A stretch of 64,000 nucleotides of DNA from an uncultured Verrucomicrobiota bacterium (GTDB lineage: Bacteria > Verrucomicrobiota > Verrucomicrobiia > Opitutales > Seribacteraceae). Positions 48,363 through 60,576 of this stretch are shown here, in pieces (the first letter of the stretch is position 1; every line of letters begins with the position of its first letter). Location: contig CACFTI010000001.1 in the NCBI GenBank assembly GCA_902569115.1, positions 1 to 64,000 of the forward strand. Direction: 5' to 3'. The notes under the pieces are model-generated. The model made no database searches. It was not told the origin of the DNA and saw only the letters and a list, made by a program, of their open reading frames with translations. A program made the position numbers and the translations under genes.

Positions 48363-49742
48363 ATGTTTGAAAATCTAACAGAAAAACTTAGCAAAACTCT
48401 CCGAAACCTAAGGGGCGTTGGGAAATTAACAGAAGACAACATTAGCGAAGCTTTAGCCGAGGTTCGAAAGGCTCTTTTATCAGCGGATGTTCATTTTCGG
48501 GTTGTTCGGGAGTTCATTGAGGAAGTCAAGGAAGCATGCCTCGGGCAGGATGTGTTAAAATCCGTTTCTCCGGGCCAACAAGTTGTCAAAATCATTAATG
48601 ATGAACTGGTCAAACTACTTGGCGAAGGCAGTGCTGAATTACGCGATGAAAAGCCATTGCGTATTTTAATGGTCGGGTTACACGGTGCAGGAAAAACCAC
48701 CACTTCCGCAAAACTTGCCAAGCGCCTTGCCAAGGATGGAAAGTCTCCCATGCTGGTTGCTTGTGACATCTATCGTCCCGCAGCCATTGATCAGTTGGAA
48801 TTTCTCGCCAATCAGGAAAACTTCTCTTTTTACTCTGACCGAGCTTCCAAAAATGTACCTCAAATCGCAAGAGCAGCCTGGGAACAGTCCAAGCAAAACG
48901 GATCTGATGTCGTAATCTTCGATACAGCAGGACGACTGCAAATCGATGACGAGCTGGTTGGAGAGCTCGAAATTTTAAACAAGGAAGTTAACCCCCATGA
49001 AATTCTCCTGGTGGCGGATGCTGCTCTTGGTCAGGAGGCGGTCAATGTAGCCAAGACATTTCATGAAAGATTAGGACTTTCAGGTATCGTGCTTACTAAG
49101 GTGGATGGAGATGCCCGAGGCGGATCGGCCCTATCCATGAAAAAAGTTACCGGCGCACCGATTAAATTCATGGGGGTTGGGGAAAAAATTGATGACTTTG
49201 AGGTTTTCCACCCAGACAGATTAGCTTCCAGAATTCTTGGAATGGGTGATGTTGTTTCCCTGGTTGAAAAGGCTCAAGAGAATCTAGATGAGGAAGAATC
49301 GGCCCGCATGGCAGAAAAGATTCTCAAAGCGGAGTTTGATTTTGAAGATTTTCTATCTCAAATGAAACAAATGAAAAAACTAGGATCCATGGGCTCGATC
49401 GCCAAGATGCTTCCTGGTATGGGAAATGTTCAGGTCGGAGATAAAGAAGAAGCCGCTTTGGCTAAGCATGAAGCTATTATTCTCTCTATGACCAAGGAGG
49501 AGAGACGGGTCCCAAGAATTATTGGAGGATCGAGGAGAAAGAGGATCGCAACTGGATCAGGCGTTCAAATTCGAGATGTTAACCAACTAATCAAACAATT
49601 TTCTCAAATGCAGAAAATGATGAAAAAGATGAAGGGCGGCAAAATGAAACGCCTGATGGAAGGTTTCGGGGGCGGTGGAATGCCAAGCATGGAAGATATG
49701 GATCCTAAAGAGCTGGCTAAGCTGGCCAAACAGTTGAAGTAA
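48363..49742 (+). CDS. ffh: Signal recognition particle protein Ffh
   Basis: [74 protein letters not shown]; Met-rich M domain. Track start 48357. Confidence 0.96.
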   Translation: MFENLTEKLSKTLRNLRGVGKLTEDNISEALAEVRKALLSADVHFRVVREFIEEVKEACLGQDVLKSVSPGQQVVKIINDELVKLLGEGSAELRDEKPLRILMVGLHGAGKTTTSAKLAKRLAKDGKSPMLVACDIYRPAAIDQLEFLANQENFSFYSDRASKNVPQIARAAWEQSKQNGSDVVIFDTAGRLQIDDELVGELEILNKEVNPHEILLVADAALGQEAVNVAKTFHERLGLSGIVLTKVDGDARGGSALSMKKVTGAPIKFMGVGEKIDDFEVFHPDRLASRILGMGDVVSLVEKAQENLDEEESARMAEKILKAEFDFEDFLSQMKQMKKLGSMGSIAKMLPGMGNVQVGDKEEAALAKHEAIILSMTKEERRVPRIIGGSRRKRIATGSGVQIRDVNQLIKQFSQMQKMMKKMKGGKMKRLMEGFGGGGMPSMEDMDPKELAKLAKQLK

Positions 49743-49756
49743 TCTCTACACAAAAA

Positions 49757-49784
49757 AGGCTTTCCTTGCATGCAAAGGAAAACC
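49757..49784. terminator. Bidirectional terminator-like hairpin between convergent ffh and katG
   Basis: AGGCTTTCCTTGCATGCAAAGGAAAACCT-type imperfect inverted repeat in the 65-bp convergent gap, preceded by an A-run on plus (T-run for the minus strand). Confidence 0.6.
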
Positions 49785-49807
49785 TAATTTGAGAAAAGAT
49801 CTTAGAC

Positions 49808-52051
<2,244 letters not shown>

Positions 52052-52111
52052 TTAATGAAGGGATGGTAAAATAGAGGATGATTCCTAAATAGGCTTAGTA
52101 CACGAAAGCAA

Positions 52112-52762
52112 TTATTTTTCAAGTTCTTGCAAGCAAAGAAAAAGTTTTTTGATTTTGACTTCATCTTTAATACCCGGCTCAGATTCGACACCACTGTTAA
52201 TATCAACAACCTGGAGATCTACTTTGTGATAGGCACTGGCAATATTATCAGGACCAATACCGCCGGCCAAAATCCATTTTTTTTCAGGGAATAAATTCTG
52301 AAATTCAGAAAAGCTTTTCCAATCTGCAGACTTTCCGGTACCTCCAAATTTATCTGGCGAATAAGCATCGATGACAAATGTCTCGGAATATTCCAATAAA
52401 TATTCCGGAAAATTGGCTCCAGTGGGTAGTTTGGGAGCGAGCCACAAATTCGATGGACCCACCATTTCGCTCCATTGACGAATTATTTCTTTATCTAAAT
52501 CAAGAGGGAAATGAAACTGGTAATATTGAAAGTCAGCTTTTTGCATAAGGGCTACATCCTCAAGCTTCGGAGCCACATCAACCGCAACTTTCTTGCATGA
52601 AATATCTTTCAAGCTGTCGGAAACCCGTTTTAAATCCTCCAGACTAATGTGACGGGGAGATTTAGGATAAAGGATAAAACCAAGGTAATTTGCACCCGCT
52701 TGCAGGGCGATTAATGCATCCCTCTTATTGGTGATTCCACATACTTTTACCTCAACACGCAT
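52112..52762 (-). CDS. trpF: Phosphoribosylanthranilate isomerase
   Basis: VKVCGITNKRDALIALQAGANYLGFILYPKSPRHIS; WILAGGIGPDNI; VDINSGVESEPGIKD. Confidence 0.93.
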   Translation of the reverse strand: MRVEVKVCGITNKRDALIALQAGANYLGFILYPKSPRHISLEDLKRVSDSLKDISCKKVAVDVAPKLEDVALMQKADFQYYQFHFPLDLDKEIIRQWSEMVGPSNLWLAPKLPTGANFPEYLLEYSETFVIDAYSPDKFGGTGKSADWKSFSEFQNLFPEKKWILAGGIGPDNIASAYHKVDLQVVDINSGVESEPGIKDEVKIKKLFLCLQELEK

Positions 52763-52776
52763 CGTAATTTTAAAAT

Positions 52777-54306
52777 TTAAGAAAAATACTTAACCAGTTT
52801 GCTGATCATATCCTCAATGCTTGGGTTGGCACACTCCAATTCCACGGTAAGTTCATTTTCCGAAAGAGTTTTGCTGGTCTCAGGGCCAAAACTGCAAATG
52901 ATCGGCTTGATCGCTTCTTGATCCAGCACTAAATCATCTTCCTGTTCAATATAGGACAGAGCGGTAGAGGAGCTGGTGAAAATAATTGCATCGGCACCCA
53001 ATTCACGAAATTTCCTAAGATCCACTGCATCGGTTACATCGGTAAAATCTGTTTCGTATACAGGTAGTGTGTCAACAATCGCATGCCCAATATCCTCAAG
53101 CATTTGAACGAGGACTTCACGGTTCCGATTCCCCGTGATAACCAGTACATTTGCACTATCGAGAGAGTCCGTGGCAACCAAATCCTTGGCAAGATTTTCT
53201 GCCGTGGATTTTTCAGCCACAATTTCAACTTCAAGACAGTGGTTTCTAAACACCTCCGCCGTACTCTCTCCCACACAGGCGATTCGCATAGGCCCAAAAC
53301 TACGAATATCACCATAAGCAAGAAAGAAGAGTCTCATGAATTCACGGGCACCGTTGGCACTTGTAAAAACCGCCCATTCGTAGGTTGCAATGCCTGCAAA
53401 AACTTCGGCAATCAGTTTCTTGTCCTCGGAAGGTAAAATCTTGATTAAGGGCAACTCCATAACCTCTGCACCGAGTTGTTCTAATTTTTCCTTAAACTTG
53501 CTTACTTGACCGGTCGGACGAGTGAGCACGAGCTTGCGACCAAACAAAGGTCTCTTTTCAAACCAGTTTGCCTTATCTCCCGTTCGCCCAATTGCATTTC
53601 CGATAAAAACAATGGCAGGTGCCCCCAAACCTGCGTTTTTCGTAGAACTTACTAAATCCTTTAATGAGCTAATGATTTTCTTTTGACTGGGCAGAGTTCC
53701 ATTACTGACAACTGCAGATGGAATATCAGGCGACATTCCCCCATTTAGTAATTTATCAACAATCTCATCCAGTTTGCTCATGCCCATGTAGATACAGAGA
53801 GTCCCACCAACTTGGGCAAATTTACTGAAATCAACCCGTAATTCTTCCTTATTCAGGTCTTCATGACCGGTAAGAAAAGATATTGTTGATCCACATTCAC
53901 GATGAGAAAGTGGAAGCCCGGCATATCCAGCACACGCAAGTGCTGCAGTTACCCCAGGAACCACCTCATAAGCGATATCCGCTTTATCTAAAGCCAGCAT
54001 TTCTTCAGCACATCTTCCAAACACAAAAGGGTCTCCCCCCTTCAGCCTAACCACCATGCTTCCAGAGGCGGCATGTTCAACCAAAGTTTTTTCGATATCT
54101 CTTTGTTCAACGGTGTGCCGACCTGGAGATTTGCCTACATCAATTTGGATACATTCCTTCCGGGTCCATTTTCGAAGTTCTGGATTCGCTAAGTTGTCGA
54201 AGACAAGAACATCACACCTTTCGATTAATTCCTTTGCCCGTAAGGTTGAAAGTTTCGGTTCGCCCGGACCCGCTCCCACTAGATAAACCATTCCTTTTTT
54301 ACTCAT
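52777..54306 (-). CDS. cobA-hemD: Uroporphyrinogen-III C-methyltransferase / uroporphyrinogen-III synthase fusion
   Basis: N-term MVYLVGAGPGEPKLSTLRAKELIERCDVLVFDNLANPEL...VVRLKGGDPFVFGRCAEE; C-term HemD region (VFTSANGAREFMRLF; IIFTSSSTALSYIEQ). Confidence 0.93.
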   Translation of the reverse strand: MSKKGMVYLVGAGPGEPKLSTLRAKELIERCDVLVFDNLANPELRKWTRKECIQIDVGKSPGRHTVEQRDIEKTLVEHAASGSMVVRLKGGDPFVFGRCAEEMLALDKADIAYEVVPGVTAALACAGYAGLPLSHRECGSTISFLTGHEDLNKEELRVDFSKFAQVGGTLCIYMGMSKLDEIVDKLLNGGMSPDIPSAVVSNGTLPSQKKIISSLKDLVSSTKNAGLGAPAIVFIGNAIGRTGDKANWFEKRPLFGRKLVLTRPTGQVSKFKEKLEQLGAEVMELPLIKILPSEDKKLIAEVFAGIATYEWAVFTSANGAREFMRLFFLAYGDIRSFGPMRIACVGESTAEVFRNHCLEVEIVAEKSTAENLAKDLVATDSLDSANVLVITGNRNREVLVQMLEDIGHAIVDTLPVYETDFTDVTDAVDLRKFRELGADAIIFTSSSTALSYIEQEDDLVLDQEAIKPIICSFGPETSKTLSENELTVELECANPSIEDMISKLVKYFS

Positions 54307-55151
54307 CTGTAAAAATCTTTTATTTTTTTCATAATCTCAGATTCACTCATTTCATTACAGGAAAAGGAAAGATACCCAACTCCCTCTTCAAAGAAATGAA
54401 GATTTCCCTGCTGCACACAAACACCCAGTGCGATTTGGCAACCTCCACCTTGGCTCTCTAGAACATGTCGCTCAATGCTAACATCCTTTTGAGTCGTTGA
54501 GCTCCCTAATCTTACATATTCATCCTTGTCGCCAGATCTTGTCTGTATTGCAATCGCACCCTGCCCCGCTGCTGGCACCATTTCACTCACCGGTAAATGC
54601 ATGAATTTTAATCCCGGATAACCAGTCAGCCCTAATCGTGCAAGGCCCGCTGCAGCAAGAATAGTGCCGTCTGCCTCATCCTGCTCAGCAATTTTCCTCA
54701 AACGAGTTTCAACATTTCCGCGTAATTGAATCCATTCACATTGGGGAAAACGATCTTTCAACTGAGCTTGCCTGCGAGGACTTCCGGTTGCCATAACTTT
54801 AGGAGTGTCCGTATCATCTTTTAGGATGAGCACATCACGAGGATCGTCGCGTTCCACAAATGCGGAAAGGCTTAGCCCCGGCGGGCATTCCGTGGGCATG
54901 TCCTTAGCACTGTGGACTGCCAAGTCGGCATCTCCTTGAATCAACGCATCCTCCAGTTCCTTGGTAAATAGCCCCTTCCCTCCTTTTTCTGCCAAATTCC
55001 ATTGAGCCTGCCGGTCACCCGTTGTACTCATTGGGAGCAGTTCAGTCTGAACCTCCAATTTGGTTTGAAGCAAAAAGGCTACCCTTTCCGCCTGCCAAAG
55101 AGCAAGCGGACTTTTACGAGTCGCAATTCGGAGCTTTCGAGGAGAATTCAC
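54303..55151 (-). CDS. hemC: Hydroxymethylbilane synthase
   Basis: LRIATRKSPLALWQAERVAFLL; DLAVHSAKDMPTECPPGLSLSAFVERDDPRDVLI; ATGSPRRQAQLKDRFP; AAGQGAIAIQTR. Confidence 0.96.
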   Translation of the reverse strand: MNSPRKLRIATRKSPLALWQAERVAFLLQTKLEVQTELLPMSTTGDRQAQWNLAEKGGKGLFTKELEDALIQGDADLAVHSAKDMPTECPPGLSLSAFVERDDPRDVLILKDDTDTPKVMATGSPRRQAQLKDRFPQCEWIQLRGNVETRLRKIAEQDEADGTILAAAGLARLGLTGYPGLKFMHLPVSEMVPAAGQGAIAIQTRSGDKDEYVRLGSSTTQKDVSIERHVLESQGGGCQIALGVCVQQGNLHFFEEGVGYLSFSCNEMSESEIMKKIKDFYR

Positions 55152-55213
55152 TGTGTTTGGTTCACACAGAAAAATTTCCGCGAATCAATCGATTCAAGAA
55201 TTAATTCTTTAAA

Positions 55214-56242
55214 TTAGGAGTAAGAAGCTTGAGCACCCTTGATATTCTTTTTAGGAATCCAAGGCATCAAAGAACGCAGGCGCTGTCCCGTTTCTTCGAT
55301 TGGATGCTTTTCTCCATCCTCCAATAATTTATTGTATTTCGGAAGACCGGCTTGATACTCTTTCACCCATTCCTTGGCAAACTTTCCGGATTGAATTTCC
55401 TTAAGAATCGATTTCATGGACTTTTTGACATTTCCGTTTATGACGCGTGGGCCACGGGTAACATCACCATATTTAGCAGTCTCGGAAACGGAAAATCTCA
55501 TCCCGGCAATCCCGGATTCAATCATCAGATCGACAATTAGCTTCAATTCATGCAAGCATTCAAAGTAGGCCATTTCCGGAGCATATCCGGCTTCAACCAA
55601 AGTTTCAAAACCTGCTTCAACTAAAGCAGAAGCACCGCCACAAAGAACGGCTTGCTCACCAAAAAGATCAGTTTCAGTTTCTTCCTTGAATGAAGTCTCT
55701 AAAATTCCTGAACGAGCGGCACCAACTCCTGCGGCCCAAGCAAGGGCAATTTTTTTGGCATCCTTGGCAGATCCTTTGTTTACCGCGATCAAGGCAGGAA
55801 CTCCTTTACCTTCCTTGTACTGGGAACGAACGATATGGCCAGGTCCTTTTGGAGCAACCATGATCACACTAACTCCGCGTGGAGCCTTGATCAGTCCAAA
55901 GTGAATTGCAAATCCGTGAGTAAAAAGCAGTGTTTTCCCTTTGGAGAGGTTAGGCTTAATTTCATTTTCATAAACCTCAGCCTGCTTCATGTCAGGAACA
56001 CCGATCATAATAACATCAGCCTTGGCAACCGCTTCAGCGACCTCCATTACTTCGAAACCATGACGCTTCGCCACCCGAATGGATTTACTTCCTTTGTACA
56101 ATCCTATGACTACCTTACAGCCACTCTCCTTTAGGTTGAGAGCATGGGCATGTCCCTGGGAACCGTAACCAATAACGGCGAGCGTTTTCTTTTTAATGGG
56201 CGTTACTTTCGCCTCTTTTTGAGTATATACTTTTGCAGGCAT
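55214..56242 (-). CDS. ilvC: Ketol-acid reductoisomerase
   Basis: [73 protein letters not shown]. Confidence 0.96.
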   Translation of the reverse strand: MPAKVYTQKEAKVTPIKKKTLAVIGYGSQGHAHALNLKESGCKVVIGLYKGSKSIRVAKRHGFEVMEVAEAVAKADVIMIGVPDMKQAEVYENEIKPNLSKGKTLLFTHGFAIHFGLIKAPRGVSVIMVAPKGPGHIVRSQYKEGKGVPALIAVNKGSAKDAKKIALAWAAGVGAARSGILETSFKEETETDLFGEQAVLCGGASALVEAGFETLVEAGYAPEMAYFECLHELKLIVDLMIESGIAGMRFSVSETAKYGDVTRGPRVINGNVKKSMKSILKEIQSGKFAKEWVKEYQAGLPKYNKLLEDGEKHPIEETGQRLRSLMPWIPKKNIKGAQASYS

Positions 56243-56281
56243 AGCCTAAGTGGGTTTTTTATGTTAGTCTAGTGATTGAAA

Positions 56282-56767
56282 TTATTTTTCCATCGAACCT
56301 CGGCGGAGCGAGACAGTTCCTGTACGGGCCAATTCAGTGACTCCAAAGGAATCGAGAAGATTAAGAAAAGCTTTGATTTTGTTTTCATTCCCTGTGGCTT
56401 CTATGATCAGAGAGGAGGTGGAAACATCAATAATCTTTCCTCTGAAAACATCACAAATCTGAGTAATCTCACCGCGAGTTTTGGAATTTGCACTTACTTT
56501 AACAAGAACCAATTCACGACCTACACCCTCATCGCCAACGAAGTTCTCCACCTTGATTACATCAATTAGTTTATCCAATTGCTTGATACATTGATCCAAT
56601 GCTTTTTCATCACCATTCAGGGTAACTGTAATACGGGATCTACCATCTTCATGAGTAGGACCGACATTTAAAGTGTCGATATTAAATCCTCGACCACTGA
56701 ATAAACCGGCTATTCGAGCCAATACACCGAATTTATTTTCGACGAGAACGGATATGACATGACGCAT
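56282..56767 (-). CDS. ilvN: Acetolactate synthase small subunit
   Basis: MRHVISVLVENKFGVLARIAGLFSGRGFNIDTLNVGPTHEDGRSRITVTLNGDEKALDQCIKQLDKLIDVIKV. Confidence 0.96.
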   Translation of the reverse strand: MRHVISVLVENKFGVLARIAGLFSGRGFNIDTLNVGPTHEDGRSRITVTLNGDEKALDQCIKQLDKLIDVIKVENFVGDEGVGRELVLVKVSANSKTRGEITQICDVFRGKIIDVSTSSLIIEATGNENKIKAFLNLLDSFGVTELARTGTVSLRRGSMEK

Positions 56768-56785
56768 GGGATAAAGTAAGAATGA

Positions 56786-56862
56786 TGGTGGACGGCACAG
56801 GACTCGAACCTGTGACCTACTGGGTGTAAACCAGTCGCTCTAACCAACTGAGCTAGCCGTCC
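56786..56862 (-). tRNA. tRNA-Val (anticodon TAC)
   Basis: Minus-strand cloverleaf: GGACGGC/GCCGTCC acceptor, ACTGG TTTACAC CCAGT anticodon arm, ACAGG TTCGAGT CCTGT T-arm, encoded CCA. Confidence 0.96.
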
Positions 56863-56881
56863 AAATTAAGGTGAATGACCG

Positions 56882-56909
56882 AGCATAAGCGACTATCTAT
56901 TACATGCAA
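56882..56909 (-). promoter_or_regulatory. Candidate promoter of tRNA-Val
   Basis: Minus strand TTGCAT (56904-56909), 16-nt spacer, TATGCT (56882-56887). Confidence 0.4.
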
Positions 56910-56916
56910 GCGTGAA

Positions 56917-57693
56917 TCACTTGGAAGTACCGACCTCAACGCGAATTTTTTTGGGTCCTAAAATAGGTTGAGGTCCAGTTCGATATCCCCCTTTAGGTTT
57001 TGGCTGAGGGCTGGCCTGAGAGATCTTTTGCTTTCCACCCTGTACCGAGGTTTTTCGTGGACCCAGCCAATAAGATGAGCCCACTGTTTGTTGACCGGAT
57101 GAAGGCAGCTTTGTTGGATTTGAAGGCTGAGCTTTAGAGGGTACTTCTTTGTCTCCTTGTGAGCCCGCTTGCTGAACCGGAAAACCCGGCTCCGTTGGTC
57201 TTCCTTTGCGGAATTGATAGCGATTTATCTCTTGCAAAGAAATGTTATTAACATTGCTTAGCCATTCATCCACTCTTTTATCCAACTGAGCATAGACAGC
57301 ATCCCTGAACTCAATGGAGTTTACAGCAGCTGTACGCTGGTTCAAATCTGACTCCAAAACCCTATCTTCTGCTACTTTGGATCGCCTTTCCTGAAGGGGG
57401 AACTCCGGAGAAATTTTCTGCCATGGAACTCTTTTCTTAATTAATTGCTCCGAATTACTGGTAACAAATCTTTTTCCGCCAAATGGAGAATACTTTGAAG
57501 GCCAATCTTCTATTTTAATACGATTACTAAATTTTGAGTTAAGCTTTGAATTCATAAATTTTTTCCCAGAATATCGACTAAGCTTACCATCGAGATTGCC
57601 CATCCTTTGGGTAAAGTCATTGGATTTTTGTTGTGCCACACAAAGATGAATCGCAAAAACAGAGAAAAATAAATAATAGGATATCCTCGACAT
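56917..57693 (-). CDS. Hypothetical secreted protein with basic Gly/Pro/Gln-rich C-terminus
   Basis: Signal peptide [18 protein letters not shown]-terminal repeated GP[RK]K motif ([20 protein letters not shown]). Confidence 0.65.
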   Translation of the reverse strand: MSRISYYLFFSVFAIHLCVAQQKSNDFTQRMGNLDGKLSRYSGKKFMNSKLNSKFSNRIKIEDWPSKYSPFGGKRFVTSNSEQLIKKRVPWQKISPEFPLQERRSKVAEDRVLESDLNQRTAAVNSIEFRDAVYAQLDKRVDEWLSNVNNISLQEINRYQFRKGRPTEPGFPVQQAGSQGDKEVPSKAQPSNPTKLPSSGQQTVGSSYWLGPRKTSVQGGKQKISQASPQPKPKGGYRTGPQPILGPKKIRVEVGTSK

Positions 57694-57768
57694 TATTTAG
57701 AAAGAATGGAAAGACCTAAAAGTAAACATTCCTTTCCCTTCGAAAGCAAGAACATCAGCATCCCTAAT

Positions 57769-58563
57769 ATGAAATCATACCTGTCCCTCCTTTCCCATGT
57801 TTTAGAAAACGGAACTTTTCGAGACGACCGTACGGGAACGGGCACATGGTCAGTATTTGGCGAGCAAGTCCGCTTTAGAATGGACGATGGCTTCCCACTT
57901 TTAACAACTAAAAAACTACACCTTCGATCGATTATTCATGAACTTCTATGGTTTCTTAAAGGAGATACCAATGTAAAATATTTGCAGGACAACAATGTTT
58001 CTATATGGGATGAATGGGCCGATCACGATGGTGACTTGGGAAGAGTTTACGGGGCACAATGGACAGATTGGAAAAAATCAGACGGTGGTAGTATTAATCA
58101 GATCGAGGAAGTTGTAGAAAGTTTAAAGAAAAACCCTTCGAGTCGACGTCATTTAGTTTGCGCATGGAACCCGGGTGAACTGCACTTAATGGCCCTACCT
58201 CCTTGCCACGCCCTTTTTCAATTCTATGTGGCTGATGGTAAGTTAAGCTGCCAGCTTTATCAAAGAAGTGCAGATCTTTTCTTGGGAGTTCCATTTAATA
58301 TAGCTTCCTATGCCTTGCTGACCATGATGATCGCCAAGATTTGCAATCTGGTACCATATGAATTTGTGCATACCTTTGGTGACCTCCATTTGTACGCTAA
58401 CCACCGCGAACAGGCCGAATTGCAACTTTCCAGAGATCCGCGAGCTAAACCTTCGATGAAAATAAATGGTAATCACGAAAAAATCACCGATTTTAAATAC
58501 GAAGATTTTATTCTCAGCGATTATGACCCACATCCTGCCATCAGAGCACCTATTTCCGTATGA
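57769..58563 (+). CDS. thyA: Thymidylate synthase
   Basis: [86 protein letters not shown]; start moved from 57706. Confidence 0.96.
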   Translation: MKSYLSLLSHVLENGTFRDDRTGTGTWSVFGEQVRFRMDDGFPLLTTKKLHLRSIIHELLWFLKGDTNVKYLQDNNVSIWDEWADHDGDLGRVYGAQWTDWKKSDGGSINQIEEVVESLKKNPSSRRHLVCAWNPGELHLMALPPCHALFQFYVADGKLSCQLYQRSADLFLGVPFNIASYALLTMMIAKICNLVPYEFVHTFGDLHLYANHREQAELQLSRDPRAKPSMKINGNHEKITDFKYEDFILSDYDPHPAIRAPISV

Positions 58564-59039
58564 GTTCCACTAAAGGCATAAAAGCAATTGTAGCGATTTC
58601 CGAAAATTATGTTATCGGTAAAAATGGAGATTTACCTTGGAGAATTTCTGAAGACCTGAAGTGGTTTAAAAAAATTACTCTCGGTCACACTTTATTAATG
58701 GGGAGAAAAACCTGGGAATCCCTGCCTGGCCCTCTTCCCAAAAGGGAGAATTGGGTCCTAAGTTCTACCCTAAAAACACAGCCGAAAATACATGTTTTCC
58801 CGAAACTTGAAAAAGCCATAGAAGCTGCCAACGACCGTGAACTCTTCATAATCGGTGGGGGAGAGCTGTATCGTCAAACCCTTCCCATGTGCGAAGAGTT
58901 ATATATTTCTGAAGTGCACCGGGAAATTGAGAACGGGGATGCCTTCTTCCCAGCATTCAAGGATCATTTTGAGATTAAGGAAAAACTATTTAAAAACGAA
59001 GAATTTTCTTTAAACAGATGGGCTCGAAAACCATCTTAG
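58560..59039 (+). CDS. folA: Dihydrofolate reductase
   Basis: [56 protein letters not shown]. Confidence 0.96.
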   Translation: MSSTKGIKAIVAISENYVIGKNGDLPWRISEDLKWFKKITLGHTLLMGRKTWESLPGPLPKRENWVLSSTLKTQPKIHVFPKLEKAIEAANDRELFIIGGGELYRQTLPMCEELYISEVHREIENGDAFFPAFKDHFEIKEKLFKNEEFSLNRWARKPS

Positions 59040-59046
59040 ATGGTAC

Positions 59047-59649
59047 TCAGTAGTACGGGCTTAATAACAAATATACGACTGGACCTGTCACCGCTACATA
59101 CAACCAAACCGGAAATATTTTCCGGGAAAGTTTCTTATGTTTTGTAAAGTGATTCGTAAACCCGTAGCAAAAGGTAAGTAAAATAAAAGGTAGACTTACG
59201 GCTGCTAAAACGATGTGACTGAGCAGGATTACTAAGTAAATGGTACGCATGGTACCTGCCTCTGCAAGCTCGACTTCTGACATCTCCCTATCTCCATTCA
59301 GATCACCATAGATCGTTTCCGGAGTGGTGAAGTGGTAAGTAACATACGAAAGCAGAAATAGGAGCGAGCAAATCATCGCTGCATAGATCCATCTTTGATG
59401 AAGAGAAGCGTTTCCTTTTTTTATAGCAACCAAGGCCATAACTAAAGAAATAGCCGCAACTGAGTTAAGAATTGCATGAAAGGGTGGCAGAAAACTTAGA
59501 CTAAATCCGTCTGGCAGAGGAATTTTTACCTCTCTCATTAACATAACTAGGCCTAAGACCGCAGCTGTTATGACCCACACGGCAACCTTTAGCTTTCTCA
59601 AAAGTTCCTGATTTTCAGGTAGTTCTTTTAGCTGTTTAATTTGTGTCAT
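59047..59649 (-). CDS. DUF420 domain-containing membrane protein
   Basis: Several TM helices; PPFHAILNSVAAISLVMALVAIKKGNASLHQRWIYAAM...YVTYHF; adjacent to SCO1 and ctaB. Confidence 0.85.
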   Translation of the reverse strand: MTQIKQLKELPENQELLRKLKVAVWVITAAVLGLVMLMREVKIPLPDGFSLSFLPPFHAILNSVAAISLVMALVAIKKGNASLHQRWIYAAMICSLLFLLSYVTYHFTTPETIYGDLNGDREMSEVELAEAGTMRTIYLVILLSHIVLAAVSLPFILLTFCYGFTNHFTKHKKLSRKIFPVWLYVAVTGPVVYLLLSPYY

Positions 59650-60559
59650 TTAAATAGTTGGTAAGGTCTAAAGTGAAAGGAATAAATGTTTCTTCCTCAT
59701 CCTCATCCAATAATACCTGAGCCCACAACCTACATTGGCTAATTCGCGAAGAACTAAACGAAAACTCCAAATCCCTAGTGATTGATTCGGTGACTGGACC
59801 CACGGCACCATCCTGCTCCAAAGGGTGCAAATGGGCAAAGCCTTTTCTCTCCCAATCAAAAGCAACCATGTGGGCATGAGCACCCATCACAGGTCTCAAT
59901 TTCAGCACATTATCCCTCTCATCTCTTGCCTTAAAAGTAAGAATGTATTCATCATCGGCAGATTCAACCTTGCGAACGCCCAAGGAGAAGTTGCGTCCAT
60001 TAGTCTGAAAAGAATTTGAGCTTGTTAGATTAGGTTTCTTTTCATCACCACCTTCAACAATGAAGGAATTAGAAAGTAAAACTCTTCTTGGACTCCGTAT
60101 CGGAATAAGATCTAGAAATATTCGGTACTCACCAAATGCTCTTGGGGTGAGAGTGAAACGCCAAATACCATCAAATAAGTCGTCCGGAACCGGATGTAGA
60201 TGCTGGTAATCCTCAAGGCTTGGATCCACCGCTAATAAGTGAATCTTTTGGGTGTGACTTCGGGCTACCTCATCAGCAGCAAGAGGGGATCCGTCAAATT
60301 CCTTTAAGTTAATCTCAAACTCGCAGGGTTTATCGATCACAATTTCACCGAGTGGTCTTAATGCCATGGATATTGGCCATTTTCGAACGGTCAAATCCAC
60401 GAATCCGGCATCTCCTGGACCACAATAATCAAGTTCTCCTTCCGAATTATATGTTTCCTCGTGCAAAAAATCACAAGGTTCAACTGGCAACCATCGTACA
60501 ATAAAATAAATAATCACAAAGGGAATGATCATCAACAATGATTTAAGTGAACGACTCAT
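59636..60559 (-). CDS. Hypothetical membrane-anchored extracytoplasmic protein
   Basis: N-terminal TM SLLMIIPFVIIYFIVRWLP; His-rich motifs EDYQHLHPVPDDLFDGIWRFTLTPRAFGEYRIF and GAHAHMVAFDWERKGFAHLHPLEQDG. Confidence 0.7.
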   Translation of the reverse strand: MSRSLKSLLMIIPFVIIYFIVRWLPVEPCDFLHEETYNSEGELDYCGPGDAGFVDLTVRKWPISMALRPLGEIVIDKPCEFEINLKEFDGSPLAADEVARSHTQKIHLLAVDPSLEDYQHLHPVPDDLFDGIWRFTLTPRAFGEYRIFLDLIPIRSPRRVLLSNSFIVEGGDEKKPNLTSSNSFQTNGRNFSLGVRKVESADDEYILTFKARDERDNVLKLRPVMGAHAHMVAFDWERKGFAHLHPLEQDGAVGPVTESITRDLEFSFSSSRISQCRLWAQVLLDEDEEETFIPFTLDLTNYLNDTN

Positions 60560-60576
60560 GTCATGAATGAATCATA

